Shown: positions 32,931 to 47,900 of the stretch, one piece after another
Position numbering within the stretch: the first letter of the stretch is position 1
Layout: every line of letters starts with the position of its first letter
NCBI GenBank assembly: GCA_934045905.1
Contig: OW203771.1
Coordinates: 2,790,001-2,854,000 of the forward strand
Source of the DNA: Leuctra nigra
Taxonomy: Eukaryota; Arthropoda; Insecta; Plecoptera; Leuctridae
Reading direction: 5' to 3'
Length of the DNA stretch: 64,000 nt
Position numbers and translations under genes: made by a program
The notes under the pieces: model-generated
Seen by the model: the letters and a program-made list of their open reading frames with translations, nothing else
What the model was told of the DNA's origin: nothing
Database searches by the model: none

Positions 32931-35900
32931 CTGGGGCAGACATACCAACGTTACCAACTCAATTGAATGCAGACACACGAGAAATGCAAAATGTTGGAAA
33001 GAAGAAGTTGTAGGAATGAATTGCTCTTTGGAAAGAGTGAATTTCAAAATTTTTTAATAGCCCATTGCTCCTAGGAAATATTTTTAAAATATGGGCCAAG
33101 TGTTCAAAAGAGCAATTTATCAAAACCTTATTGCTTGAACATATTTGAACTTCAGAGAAAGAAATTTCAATAATACTTTAGGTTAGCTCAAAATCCAGTA
33201 CGTAAGTAGGTATTCCAATTATTTTGTAATGGTAACATGTAAGAGAAATCCTCAATATACCTAACTGTATTTGTTGACATAAGTCAAATGGCAATTGATA
33301 AAGTGATTGTTTACATCATTCCAAACGACTGCAACACAATATCAAGAAAACTTCCGGCCTTCTACCACCTCCGAGGTACAATTATTCTATTTTCAAGGAG
33401 TGATTAAAATGTTAAAAGTGGCAGTTTGAAAGGTTGTTCTTCCCTTTAATTCTGATTTTTTTAAAATTGAAAGGGAAAATATAGTTTTTCTCTAAATTTT
33501 AAAGTAATACTTCAAAAAGAATTGCGTACATATTCCCTTAATCGCCTCAGCCTATGATATCTGAGCATAGCATGTCAGTGGTACCAACTGCCAAGCGGCA
33601 CAACACGTGAGTGGTACCAACCTGTTTGCCTCTGAACTCGATCTGGAAGTTCTTGGCCGACTCCTGCGTGACTCTGCCTCCGAAGTCCAGTTGGTACACC
33701 TGGCTGTTCTCGTTCCACATCGGTGCCTTGTTGTGCATCACGAACTCCCTCCGCCCCGACCCCACTGCTGGGACAGATCAATGCTCATGTACTGTGTGGA
33801 GACAATCTTCAGGACAAGTCTAAACCAGGAGGCCAAGTCTTGAAACTTACGCTTTTAGGATGCAAACGCTATCGGACGTCAATAAGTACCGTCACCGAGA
33901 GAAAGACGACCTCGAAATCTACTGTCTACTGTTTGGCATCCTGAAAGTGTATAGTTTTAAGACTTAGCCTCCAGAACATTCTCAGCTATTTTGATGTGGT
34001 CCCTACAATTGTTTTGTCATAGTGCAGGGCTGCCGTTTTTACGGATATTATCCGTTTTTACGGATTAATGAGTACAAAAACGGACACGCGGATTTGTTGA
34101 CACATTAACGGATATTGGTGATTCATGGTTGAACCACTTTTTCTCTATTGAAGGAGATAATATTTCAAATTTATTACGAAAATGTATAGTTTGACAAGTT
34201 ATTTTCGTTTCCTGTCCAACAATTTTCAGTGCAGGAATTGTTTCAAAACATCCTTTTGTGTAAGTAGGCTAGCTATACTAGGGTGAATGGTTGCGAGTGA
34301 TTGGAGAGGGAGGAAGGGGGGTGGGGAAACTGGTCGACCTTGAGCAATGCCTTGAGAGACTAGGGGCGCATCTGTCTGAGGCATCCACTTGTTAGTTGTT
34401 TGCAGCTGGTCGTGGGTTAATGACCTGATTAGTGATTGCATCCCTCAGTTTTGCGTGTGCTTATAGTTTTGCAGTTTCATAATGCTCATTATGAATATTG
34501 TGTTGGAAACGGGAGAAAAATATTTATAATTAATTTAATTATGAATTCAAAATTACAATTCCATCCACAGCTGTCAGTCCAGAACCCAACCCCCTCCTCT
34601 CATGTCCCATGTTGCGTGAGGAATTCAATAGCTTATCTGTCAAGTGGCCCACTTGATGCTTGAAATATGGGAGTTTTACATAATTTTAAAGGTTTTTAAT
34701 GGGCATACGGATTTTTACGGATTTTTCATGCTTTTTAAAAGGATATTAATTTGTATATGGCGGCAGCCCTGTCATAGTGCCTACTGTACTTTCACTTTTC
34801 CACCATTCATTTAGACCAGCGGTCGCCAACCGGTGGTCCGCGGACCACTGGTGGTCCGCGAGAAAATTTTGGTGGTCCGCAGAGAAAATTGGAAGTTTAC
34901 TTTTAAGTTTCCATGCAATTTATTTAATTTAGAAAAATGGCACAACACAAATGTATTGAATTCGGACATGTTTCAATACGTAATAATGCCTTTACAAAGT
35001 ATCTACCTACCAACTATACGTATTCACTAGCTCTATAATGAAAATAATATCAGTTTCCGAGTATTTTTCCAATACCTATAAGAGTTATTTTAAACGCTTT
35101 TTCTGGAAAAAAAAGTTGGCTGAAATAGCGTAGAAACGCGCCAAATGACTTCCTGAAAACCAAAAATTTCCAACCCCGCTTGGTGCTGGGGGGCCCTCCC
35201 CCCAGACCCCCCATTGTCTCCCTCACCAATCGTATTTCCCGTCATACGTATTTTACGCGCCTGAGTGGTCCCCGAGATATAAAATTGTCATATAAGTGGT
35301 CCGCGAGGTCCAAAAGGTTGGCGACCGCTGATTTAGACCGCTGTATTGTCATCCCTGCCTTCTTGATGCTTCAGTTCCAAGGCCTGTAGAGCAGCTGATA
35401 TTTGCAAATGCATATCAAATCGGATGCAGAACGAGGGCTCGCTCATCAACGCGTTACACTGAGCATTTTCCTAGTGTAGTAGTAAACACTTAATAATACA
35501 CATCAAAACTTCTTGATGAGTATTGGCAGGAAATCACTATTTTTTTTAGTGGTGTTTAACGTCGCACTGTTCTGCAGCGAGGCTAATGGCGACGGATGAA
35601 TAATTATGATGATGATTGGGAGATGATGGTGAAGAGTAGATTAGGATGGAAGGTGGGAAGGAGGCGGTCGTGGCCTATTAGTAGGGTACCTTCACAGCAT
35701 TTGCCTGTCGACTGAGGGAATGCCACGAAAAAAACCCAGTCAGGAAGGACGGCCGCGGGAATCGAACCCGGGCTTCCGGAATACAAGCTTAGAGCGTTAC
35801 CACTCAGCCAAACCTGTCCGTGAAATCACTATTATTTTAAACGTAATAGATTTCTTCACATTTCGGTTCAGTTCCATGCCTCCAGAGTGCAGTAACTATA

Positions 35901-38900
35901 ATTCCTATCAATGAAACAAGAAAGCCGTGGCAATGTTCCGCTGTACTGACTGGTGTCGTCGCGGCCTCGACGCAGCTTCTGGCGCAGCTGAGACTTCTGG
36001 AACGTCTCGAGGTTCTGGAACTCGTCGGGCTGGAGGATCGGCACCTCGTCGTCCGAGCTCTCCGTCTTGTTGCTGCGCTTGCGGCGGAGCAGCGGAGAGT
36101 TCAGCAGCCGCTTGCGCAGCGGATCCTGCTTCACTGCAACATCACATCAAACATTCTTTCATTCCAGCAGTAGTAGTAGACTTCATTATGCATTTTCACT
36201 ATTTTGTTCTTCAAGTACATTTGAATTTTGGAACTTTTGTAACCTTCATATTTTTCCTAATTTCTAGCCACAAGTTTATCTTTGATGGATGATACAGTTT
36301 AGGTAATGGAATGAAATTAAATTTGAATCATGATTAGATACATAATAGTCAAGGTAGGTACACTTGGCACAACTAAAATAGATCGTTCAATAAATCTGAT
36401 TGACTGAAAAAAGTTATATCGCACCATCAGAAGTGAGTCTAAGCGATCTCCTTGTCTCACTCTAGTAGGTGACCTCACATCAATGATAATAACAAGCTTT
36501 GATTGTTATGGAACATGACCAGCAGTCTTAAAATTTGTTCACCGATCAATTTTTGTTGTGCTGAGTATACATAGGTACATTTTGTAATATTTCTATCTTC
36601 AATTCTGCACTTCAAAGGTAAAAGGCCCAAAATGTGATTTTTCCCGCATGTAATCAAGCTCTGTCAATTGCCATTTGACTGATGTCAACAAAACAGTTAT
36701 ATTGAAGTATTCTCTTACACAATGACTCATGTCACCATTACAAATATGATGGATGAAGACAGAATTACTGGTTTTTGAGCTCGCCTCAAGAATGATTGAA
36801 ATTGACATTGGGCGGTACAGAATGAGGTACAGAATGATTTTAAATGTGTGAAAATTTGTTAATTTGGCTTGAAAATCATAATTTTCCTTCATAAAAGTCT
36901 AAAAGAACATTCCTGTAGACCACAATAAAATCAGAACAAAATAATTGCACTCGTGAAGTACTCACGCTTCTTGCCCATCTGCGGGCTGTTGGGTTGGCTG
37001 CGGGGGGCCGGCACGGGGGTGGCTCGGGGCTGGGGGAGGGGGGACGAGGGGGGCAGCGACCTGGTGTCCTCGGAGCGCGACCTCGACCTCAAGGTCAGCA
37101 GCTCCAGGTGCGCCGCCAGCCCGCGCCGCTTCGTCTTGGGCGTCAGCTCCGGCTCGGGCTTCTTCGGCCGGCGGGAGAAGAGGCCCGGCTTGGGGACCTT
37201 CACGGGGGCCTCCACAATGGGCGCCTGCGGAACATACAAACATCGAGCATGGTCATTTAGCTGAAGAAAATGTGTTAAATTGTAAAAATCACTGCTTCTC
37301 TTTTCAGCAGAATTGAGATTTCCAGTATTTTTATAGTGATTATTGGTTCGAGAATGATTTTCAAGCAAGCGGAGCGAACATCTATATGTGCAAGTTATGG
37401 CTCGAATCTCAATTATTTTATTTTATTTATTGTCTGTGTGTGTGTGTTTTATTTGTTTTCTTCCAAACAAAGTAACAGATCAGGCCAATCTTTTCACAAA
37501 ACTTTATTACAATGCTGGTTGTTGACATGATGGTTTTCAGCAAGATCGGTCCATTGGTTTCATTGGAAATTGGATTTATTTTGTTTAGGTACCATAGCAA
37601 AGAAATGTTTTAAGAATGTTTATAAAATACCTATTGCACCATGATCACTGCAAATTTCTGTACTTTCTGGTGACAGTGACATTTGTTTTCAACATTGATT
37701 CGTCTTTGTGGCAATCTTTCCAGTTTCTGAAGAAAATCTGAAGGGGATTATTTGCGGAATTTTGGTTAGATCATGGTTAGAAGTGCTGCACATTCCGGTG
37801 CTCGCTTATCAACGCATTACACCGAGCCAATGAAGTGTCAACAAGAAACTAATGATCATCTCAACAAAACATTTGAAAAGGAAACAGAATACGTACATTA
37901 CCAGGAATATGCTCGGTGCAATGCGTTTTATGTATGTCATTGTTGAATCATGTGTGCAGTGAAGCAAAATAATAGTTTTATTGTTGGCAATAAACAATAT
38001 TACAGTAACAGCATTATTAAGGAACTAATGTAAGTCAATATTGAATCAGTACATCCAGTTTAGGTAATTATGTTGTTTAAGCCAACACATGTAAGTAAAT
38101 ACTATTAAAATAAGTACCTAATTATACCTTAAAGTAAATTGGTGATATATATTCTATAACATTTTTAGATCAAACCATTACAAATCATGGGATTAAAAAT
38201 AAGTAAGGCCCGGCATAACCAAAGTAAATTGTGCTGTATAAACTAACTTTTGGGTTAAATCAACTGTTTCACTCTTTTTAAAGTATCTGATTGGCTGTGC
38301 CGTCAATTAAATCCGATATTTAGTTAATCCGGTGTAATTTAACTTCGGTAACCGATCCTAAGATTATAAACCTAATCTGATCTTGGAAGAAATGTAAAAT
38401 CTGACTGCGTTGCATCTACAGGGTTTCCTGACCGCCACATTCATCCTCCACTTCAGCACACAAGCGTCAACCCTCAGATGCTACGACTGCGAATCCGCGA
38501 ACGCCTTCACGGCTTTCGAATGTCCTCCGCGCAAAATGGCCAACAACACGGCCGACTGCGAAAGGCACTGCAAGGTGGAGTTTGACGTCAAAGAAGCCGG
38601 TGACAAAATCAAGCGAAGTTGTGCTCGTCCTGATGACCTCGAAGAAGTTCCGAACAAAACCGAGACTTTCTGTGTGCCCATTGCTCAGTACGTCAGCTGC
38701 TATTGCAACGACAGGGACCTCTGTAACGACGAGACACTTAAGTTGTACTTCGACATTGACAGGGCGAACAGGGTGCGAGCTGGGACCGGAATTTCGTGGA
38801 ACTCTCCGGGAAATATAGTTATCTTGTCTGCGATCTTCTCGCTGCTTTGGAAGCTCAAAAACTAATCACGTCGGGACGATGCCTTTGAGATTTACTGGCT

Positions 38901-41900
38901 TTCAAATGACTTGTGATTAAACCAATTGTATGTGATTGTATGTCACATTTTATGTATAAAAGCGTTGTTATGTTTTTCACTAAAATATGATTAATCAACT
39001 ATTCTACACCCAGTCTTCTCGACAATCTCAACCTGACAAATAAAATATTCATGAATGGGAGTAAAAATTCAGTTGCAAAAATATTAAGAGAACATCCAGA
39101 TACCTTGGTGTGTAACCTTGTCAAGGTCTAAGATTGCCTACTTAATCAAAAGTGCAGTGAAATATTATTTCATTGTTGGTAAACATATTGTAAGTTTTGA
39201 AGCTCAAAAGGGCAATTCTAAAAACAAATTTGTCCTTTGGCAAATGTTCTCCGGCTGAAAAATGCTTATAGAACCAACAAATGTAAATAATCAATACAAT
39301 ACAATAATTAATAGGGTTGGGACTTGACATCGATATTTCGATTTGACATCGATGTCGAATGGATTTTAACTTTCGATTTGACATCGATCTGAATATCTAA
39401 ATCGAAAAATCGATTGACATCGTTTTTGTATCTTAAATGTTTGAAATTTCATGCCCAAAAGGAGATCTGGCAACAGTGCAACAAGATCAGCTGGCCTACT
39501 TCTGCCCTTCCTGCATACCGCCTGTGTATTTTGGGATAGGGGAGGGAAGGTCACTGACACTATGGTCAGTTGTCTCTTGCCTCTCAGGGTGTTTTTTTTT
39601 TTTTATTCTCATATGAAGTTATGTTGGCTTTCAAAAATTATTACAGACAAAGTGAAGTGTGGAAAGTGTTTTTTTTTTAGGTGTTAACAGTAAAGCAGAC
39701 AATGTTTTGCTTCGCGGAATATATTACGGCAAAAAGTGTTCTAAAGCCACGAATTTGCAAATGGATTTGAGACGAAATATGACATTAATTGTTCAATTTT
39801 ACATAAATAAATGTTTGCAGGATATTCCAAACTAAAAAATACTTCACTTCAATCATTTCCTTGTCCTTTTTGTTTCCGCAAGGGGATGGGAAAGGGATTT
39901 CTCTCGCGCTAGACGCATGGCCTTGGCTTTGGCCAGGCGCAAACTGCAATGTTGCCATATTTCACCGTAATTTCGATGTCGAGTGCCTATTTTTGTTGCC
40001 TATTTTTACGATGTCGAAATTGTTTCGATTTGATGTCGAAATTTTCACTTTGACATCGATTTAGAAAAGCAAATCGAATCCCAACCCTAATAATTAATAT
40101 TTAATTAGGTACGTAATGTGTAACATTTGTATTTTAACGAATAAACAAAATGTTTGATTTTGGGGCATGCCTGCAGCCCAAAGATCTTACCTACTCTACT
40201 CCTAAGATTTTTTGAAGATCTCGGTATTATGATAGATCTAAAATTGCCTATAACTTACAACACTGCCAAAGTAAAACCTAGTTTCATTTATTTCTGCTCT
40301 GCCTGTTTAATGTTCAAACAGCCCTCTATTCTACTAACAATTCATCTACTTTAGACACAAACCGATAGACGATCATCTGATGATCGATAAGCTCTTTGCC
40401 AGGGTTTCCTGATCACCTCCGCTTTCCTCTACTTCTGGCCGCACGCTTTGGCCAACAACTGCTACGTCTGCACGTCCAACATCTCGTCGACGAGTCTCGA
40501 CTGTCCTTTAGACCATCTCGGAAGCAATACGGGGCCGTGCCTCGCGCACTGCAAGGTCAGCCGTTTCCACGACGACCAAATCATGTATCGAAGTTGCGCG
40601 CTGCTAGAAGAGGGCCTCGACATTCCGAATTCACCCGATACGGTTTGTACAGGGATGAATACCTCGTTGTCGTGCTATTGCTATGAGGAACTGTGCAACA
40701 ATAAGACTTTTCAGTTCTACCAGGACATCGATAAGGCCTATCAAGTGAAGAGGGCTGAAGCTAAGAAGGCGAAGGAGGAGAAGAGAGCCAGAGATAAAGA
40801 GAGTTCGAAGAGTGGATGCGGATTCGTTTTTCTCGGAATGGTTAATATCTTGCCTGCTCTTTTGTTGTTGCTTTTTGATACCTAGCCACATCGAGATCGA
40901 CAGAACTTTACAGACAATGTGAATGTTTGATAGATTTTTATGTAGCCATAGGGAAATGTAGAAGCCAAGTAAAAATGTATATGTTATCTTGACACATTTC
41001 ACACTGTCATATTATAAAATTTCACTGTATGTTTAACTTAATTGTCAAAGATGGTTTTAAAATGCTATTTGTGTAGTAGCTACACATGGTAAAAGAAAGA
41101 ATTATCGTTGAACAAATCACTTACCTACTAGAGTGAGACAAGTAGATTATATAGACCGACTTCTCATGGGCGATCTAATATTTTTCAGCCAATCAGATTT
41201 ATTGATATATTTTTTTTGTTTTGCTGAGTGTACCTTACAAATCTTACGTTCTTGGAATATGAAGATGGTTTAGTGGCCTACTCTTTGTTTTTACTTGATA
41301 GTCCTCTGAATTTAGATTTCCGCTATTCATTATTCGAAATATGTTTGTCTATTTTGGGACAATCATATTCGAAGTCACTATTCGCACGCCGGTAATATCA
41401 AGGAGTGATTACTGACCGGCACTGGTACATCTGGCAGCGAAGGCAGCGGCTTGAAGTCTGGCGTGGTCGCCGGGAACAGATCGCCCGAGTCGAGGCTCTT
41501 GCTCTTGCGGCAGTGCTTGAGCCGGGGGCCGCGCGGGGGCTCCTTGCGCGGCCTGCGCGGCGCACGCTTGCGCGGCACCAGCACCAGGCGCTTGGGGGAC
41601 TCCTTGCGCAGCAGCGACAGCGCCACCTCGCACGGGACCTGGAGCAAGGACATCCAGATCGGTCTTATGAGACGGCACTCACTAATCGAGCCTATTCTCG
41701 AGTTGAAACCGTCAATGGAAATGTTCCCTTCGCAAAATCAAGTATAAAATCTTTTGTTTTTCAATGTAAATTTAGATGAATCCTTGAGCAGTGGAAAAAA
41801 GTTTGATTTTAAATGTTTTTCTTAAGTTTTACAGCAATCACAAGAGTAGGCAGCCAGGGACTAAGTTTGTTTCAAATGATCTCCTGTTTCAGTACAAAAA

Positions 41901-44900
41901 CTTAAATTTTTAGCGAAGATTCTGTTTCTTTACCATTTTATTTATATAGGTTCGATTCCAGTACACAAAACTAAATTTTGATGGTTCGATTTTCAGATTC
42001 TGAAAAAATATTTCTTATGTGAAACTGAAAATGTAATTTTTAAAAATATGTACCTAGTAGTATGTCATTAAATAATTGAATTCATTTCACATTTTGAGGA
42101 TGAACCTAAATGTCATAGTAGGTACTCCAGTGAGTGACTTCAAATACTTCAGCAAGTTTGAATAGGTACATATGATTAAAAATTAACTAATTTACTAATT
42201 AGCTCTGCTTTTTACAAAAATTCACATGCACTTCGATGATTCTGATTTCCCTTTTTGTTATTCAACAAAACAGAAATAGATACCTGGAAATGTAAACTGC
42301 ATTTGACATTTTTGGAAAGGCAGAGCTAACTAGATAAATTTTATGTGGTATATTGAGTTAATTCACAATTTTATAACTGAAGACAAAACTCAAAGAAAAC
42401 TCTTTGAAGAGCATCCCCAGGTTCCTCAGTACAAAGCGAGAGGAAAGCATCTTGTCAGTTACCATGTGTGTGTCGACGAGGTCGAGGTATCCGACGCTGC
42501 AGCTGCGCACCATGGAGTCGGCGACGCACGGCGACAGCATCTTGCGGTCCTCCTCTTCGTCGATGAACAGCATCTCCTCGGGCGTCGGCTTGCAGCGGCT
42601 CACAGCGATGCCAACCTGACAACATCACATCGTTACAGCTCTTGAACCTGCCCAAGTTCGTGGCGACATGTTCAGGAAGTGGAAAGGAGTTCAAAAGTGT
42701 AGGTTAATCTAAAAAAAAAATACCTTGATGCTCATTCATAATTTTCTTTTCAAGGAAGAGCTAAATATTACAGTGCCATTAAAAATACTGACTTGTGGCC
42801 TGGGCAAGGTAAAGGTATGCATGTGGTTCTCACTTGTACGAGTTTTGAACATTTTCCAGACAAATTTCTAATATGTTTTTGTGCTGAATTTTTAAATATG
42901 ACACATAAAACTTAATACCCAGTATCTACTTTTTATAACTCCATGATTATACCACAATTTGGTGGATCTGAACTGAAAGTTTACCTAAGCTAAATAGGCC
43001 CATCTAAATAGCAAAATCATAGTGGGTATTTTTTTAATATCAAATAGTTGAAGATGGAGAAGATGAAGTCGGACTGGCCAATTGGTTTCAGCATCCCAGA
43101 AGGCTCTAGAAGACGGTGGACCCCCCCCCCCCCCCCCCCATTCAAATCCGACATTGTTGGATGGATTTATTATATTATCAAATAGTTAGTGAACAAGTAA
43201 CAGTATGGTATGCCCCAACAAACGGAAAAAAGAGGAAAACATCCTTATATCTCCATAATTCTGTGAAGCGATACTATCTGATTCTATCTTCCTCTTGCCT
43301 GGTTTCCGCTGGGACTGGACTTGCCCCTGATCTTCATGGCCGCCATGCCGGCGTCGACCAGGTTCAGGTTGAGTCTGTCGCGCGTGGCCTTGACGTCCGT
43401 GGCATCCTTGCGCTTGCGCTCCTCGTCGCGCACGCTGCGCTCCCTGCGCAGGCCCTTGTCAAGCATCGCGCACTGCTCCTCCGGACCTGAGAGCGTTTTG
43501 AGAGTGTTTGGACATTGTGAATAAAATTACATGGACTAGACTTTGAAGTATATTCCTGAAAAAAGGAGAGATAAGAAAATGATAAAAAGATTTTTATCTA
43601 TGAGATAAATGGGGACACAATTTGTATCAACACCTGCTAGATTCTAATTGGTTGATACTACTTGATAGCAAATTACTTACTGTTTCTTCTCTCACTAACT
43701 CTCACTTATTTCAGAATTAGGGTTTTAGCACCTTGCTCCTTTTCAAGAATCTAGTTGAGGATACAATATTGAAAATTTTCTGAATTACTGAAGCATCTCA
43801 GAAGCAAAAGAAAAGAAAATTAAAAACATGTCAGCTATAAAATAGGATGTATTTTGTAAAGGAATTACAGGCCAAGAAAATAATTAAAAATACCAAAATA
43901 TACATACTAGGAAAACGCTCAGTGTAACGCGTTGATGAGCGAGCACGGGTACGTGCAAATTCTCGAACCGGAAATGCGTACACAACGCACAGAAAACATA
44001 TACATCCATATGGAATTGATTATGATATCAACTTAAAAGTGTATGCTTTTCATCGAAACTTTAAAATAGCATCTAAGCACCTGGTTCATAAAGCAAATCA
44101 GAATCAATTTTCAATTGGCACTGGAAAACATTCATTTCGATACTTCATTACTGACAGATATTAAAAATGTAAATAACTTCATACGTTCTTAACTGATTGG
44201 GATGAAATTTTGTAAAATAAGAGACAATATTGGTCTTAATGATCATGCAAAATATGAGTTTGATCAGAATTATCGAAGACCGTTTTCATTTTTCAGCCTA
44301 TCAGGAGATATTTATTTAAATTTTAACCAATGAATCTGAGTAACGCGTTGATGAGCGAGCACGGATACGCGCAACACCTCGAACCGAAATTCTGTCTATC
44401 GAAAATGTCATTAAAAGCCAATAATTCTAAAATTTCGCCACAGATTTGTATAGAAATCTCAAAACATTCCTAAAATATTGGTCCAAATAACCATGCAAAG
44501 CTTTAAGTTGATCAATTGAACCTTTATGATTGAACTGTTCCGTGTTAATTTTCAAAAATCACAGGATCTCCTTCAAAAAATATACCTGAGACCACTCATA
44601 TGATATAAGTGTGTCTACACAATATCAGATCGACTGTTGAACGGTCATTATCAGTTTCATTTGCGTTTGAAAGTTTCTGCTCTAACTACCTTGCCTTGAA
44701 CTGAAGAGTCGAAGTCGCCGTGAATTTGACAGCCAACACGCTAATAGTCCGTAAAATGTCAATAACGTTTGGATTTAAACACAGATTAGTATGAAAATTG
44801 TCAAAAATGCAGATAATGTTGGACCCAACCATCATGCGAAGTTATAAGTTGATCGTTCAATCGGTTATAGTTTAAATTTCTAAAAACACAGGAAAGATGG

Positions 44901-47900
44901 TTTTAAATTTTAACCAATGGGAGGATTTGGCTGAAACTTTGTTTGATTGGGTACAATGTTGGGGGTAATGACTTGTCAAAATTTCAATTTGATCAAAACA
45001 ACCAATCGAAAGTTAATTTTTTTTAAATTTGAACCAATCAATGGATTTCAAAAAAATTAGGGTCTGCAACAATCAGAAATGTTACGTACATGTGTGCAAA
45101 ATTTCAGCTCGATCGAAGAAAAACTCTGACCTGTATATCGTCAGTAACAGAAAAAAAAAAAAAAAAAACAAAAAAAAAAACAGAGGTCCGTGCCAAAAGA
45201 GCCAAATGGAGACGCTCGCTTCGCTCGCTCAAAAATTCATAAAATTCATAAAATTGCTATGAAGACTGTACATAAAAATAAGAATATCATTAAAAAGGCT
45301 TAAATAAAATATTATAAATATACCATGAAAGAAACAAAATTTATAAATTTTCAACACCTATGAAATTGTCAAATGTAGGAGTAAAAAAGCTTCAGCCCTA
45401 ATAAGGTGGCCCGAATTATTTATACTTTTGACAGTGTTACAACCTGTTAAAACGTGTACATTAATACCACAAAAAGTGACGACAATTTGTGCACAATTCT
45501 ATTGGAACAAGTAAGATAGTTTACCATGTTTCATTGAGGAGCTGGGCTGTATGTTGAGGTTGATGTCCATGAGTCCAATGCCGGCCTCTGAATCATCGCA
45601 GCCAATGAGAGACTGCCGCTTGCCCTGGGGCCCGATGCCGGGGGACCGGCTGGCGTCTGGCGCGGGGCGACTCGCGCCGGGGGGTCCGCGGGCCAGCTCC
45701 GGCACGCCGATCACGGTGCGCGCAGGGAACTGGTGCTCGTCTGCCTTGTGGCGACGGTCCACGCTCAGTCTGCAAGCAGAAGTGAAGACTCTATTCTATT
45801 TTATTCTAAAAAACCGTAAACCCTTTTGTTTTCGTGGAAGCTTTCAGAATCCATTTTTTATAATTAATTATCGAAATAATTCAATGTAATAACGTTGCAA
45901 ATTAAACTTACTACAGAATTTTACCGTATTATTTCAATAATTAAAAACCCACTTTCTTCTGGAAATCTCCATGAAACAAATAAAATATGGCATTATAGTT
46001 ACGATGACGCACAATATTCAAGAAAGAATATTGTCTGAATATATTCAGACTGTATATTGTGTCTGTATATTTTGTCTGAATATTTGATATGTGTTCAGTT
46101 CCTAAAGTTCCCTTCTCAATTCTCCTTCATATTGGAATATGAGGAGAGATTAGTAAATAATTATTATATAACAGGGCACAGAACTGGCTGAAAGAGGGGA
46201 GTTTAAGTATCTTAGGAGCTGGAAAATATTTACAATTCATTCAACATTGAAGGCAGATTTTATTTAAATAATAATCCATCCCTGGTTCCAATTTAATGGG
46301 TCAGGGGGTGGGTATTCCCACCAACACTAGGGCCGCAGGACTCCTGGAAACCGGCTGGCCACGCCTGGCGTTTCCTCCTCTTCTTCCTCCTCTTCTTCTT
46401 CTTCCACTTCTAATTGTTCCACAAATTCCTTCCACCATGTTCTGTCCTCCCACTGTCTCTCAGCCTCCAACTCACTCCACCTTCCTCCTCTCTCCAACAC
46501 ATCCTCCTTGATCAGTCCAATCCACCTGTCTATTGGTCGCCCCACTCTCCGAGTTCCCCCTGTAGCCGCTTCAAACACCCGCCTTGGCACTCTATCGGTT
46601 CCCATCCTCTTCATGTGGCCGAACCACCTAAGCCTCTCTCTTCCCAGCTTGAACACCAATCTTTCAACCCCAAGCTCTTTTCTTATCTTCCTACTTTGGA
46701 TCCTATCCATTCTTGTCACCCCCTTCACACTCCTCAAAAACTTCATCTCAGCTGCCTGTAGCTGATTCATTTCCTTTCCACCTGCTGACCACGTCACTGC
46801 CCCATAAGTTAGAATTGGCAGGAAATACATCTTGTACATAATGATCTTGCAGACTTGTGGAAACTTCTCATTCCACAGCAACTTCCTCACTGCTTGATAA
46901 AATGCCTCTGCTTTCTTTCTTCTTTCTTGTATTTCTCTGTCTACTTTAGCCTTGTTGGTGAGCAGGCTACCCAGATACTTAAACTCTTCCACCTCCTTCA
47001 ACCATCCCTCTCCAAGCTTGATCCTAGCATGACCGTGTTTAAGCTTCTTTCTTTCCATTGTCATTACTTCACTCTTCTCTTCGCTTATTCTCAAACCCAT
47101 CTTCTCTGTCTCTTCACTCCACTTATCAATCTTTAACTGCACTTCCTCCCTAGTTTCTCCCCACACCACCACATCATCCGCATAAATCAACGTTTGAGTA
47201 TCGATCCCCTCATTCGGCTCTGCTTTCTTCAACAACTCGTCCATTACTATGATGAACAGTGTTGGTGACAACACACTCCCTTGCCGATTTTATTTATTTT
47301 TTTAAAAGTGTTTTGCCCAGTGGGTGTTTGGGTTGTATTGGGTTAAAAAAAGCGTATGTAAGCAAAGGGCTTTGAAGTATGTCACAATATTAATTATGAT
47401 ACAAGCTATAGTTTTCAAAAATAAACTGCAACAGAGATTAGGAATTTAATTTGCGACTAGCGACGTAAATCTAGAGGTTTTTCTGGACCATTGCTGTAGA
47501 ATATTTTTAATGGAATGAATTGAAAAAGTATAAAATATTGCACTACAGGTCAAACAAAGTAACGGATCAGGCCAATAATTTCACAAAAGATTCATTACTA
47601 TCCTGTTCGTCTGCCCGTTGATTTCTAACAAGATCTTTGTCTTGGTTTCACCTATAGAATCTGAGCAAGAAGCTGTGCATTGCCAGTGCTCGCTTATCCC
47701 CGACTGTACCTGGGCGTGAGTGGAGCGATGACGGGCGACAGCGGCACCGCCACCACCTCGTCCTCGTCCTCGCTGAACATGTGCGGGTTGAACGAGGGGT
47801 CGGGCGGCCGCGTGGGCAGGTCGTCCCGCAGCTCCGTCATGGCCAGAGTCATCTGCCTCGGCTGCAGGTGCAGCAGCGAGGTCTTGTAAGTCACGTGGCC

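Noticed and set aside
36953..37264. Plus-strand Arg/Gly-rich frames over TULP4 exon 14
   Set aside because: Shadows of a GC-rich exon; the minus frame fits splice phases.
39861..40064. 67-codon plus frame between the Ly6 exons
   Set aside because: Lies inside the hAT element 39312-40089; no transposase motif.
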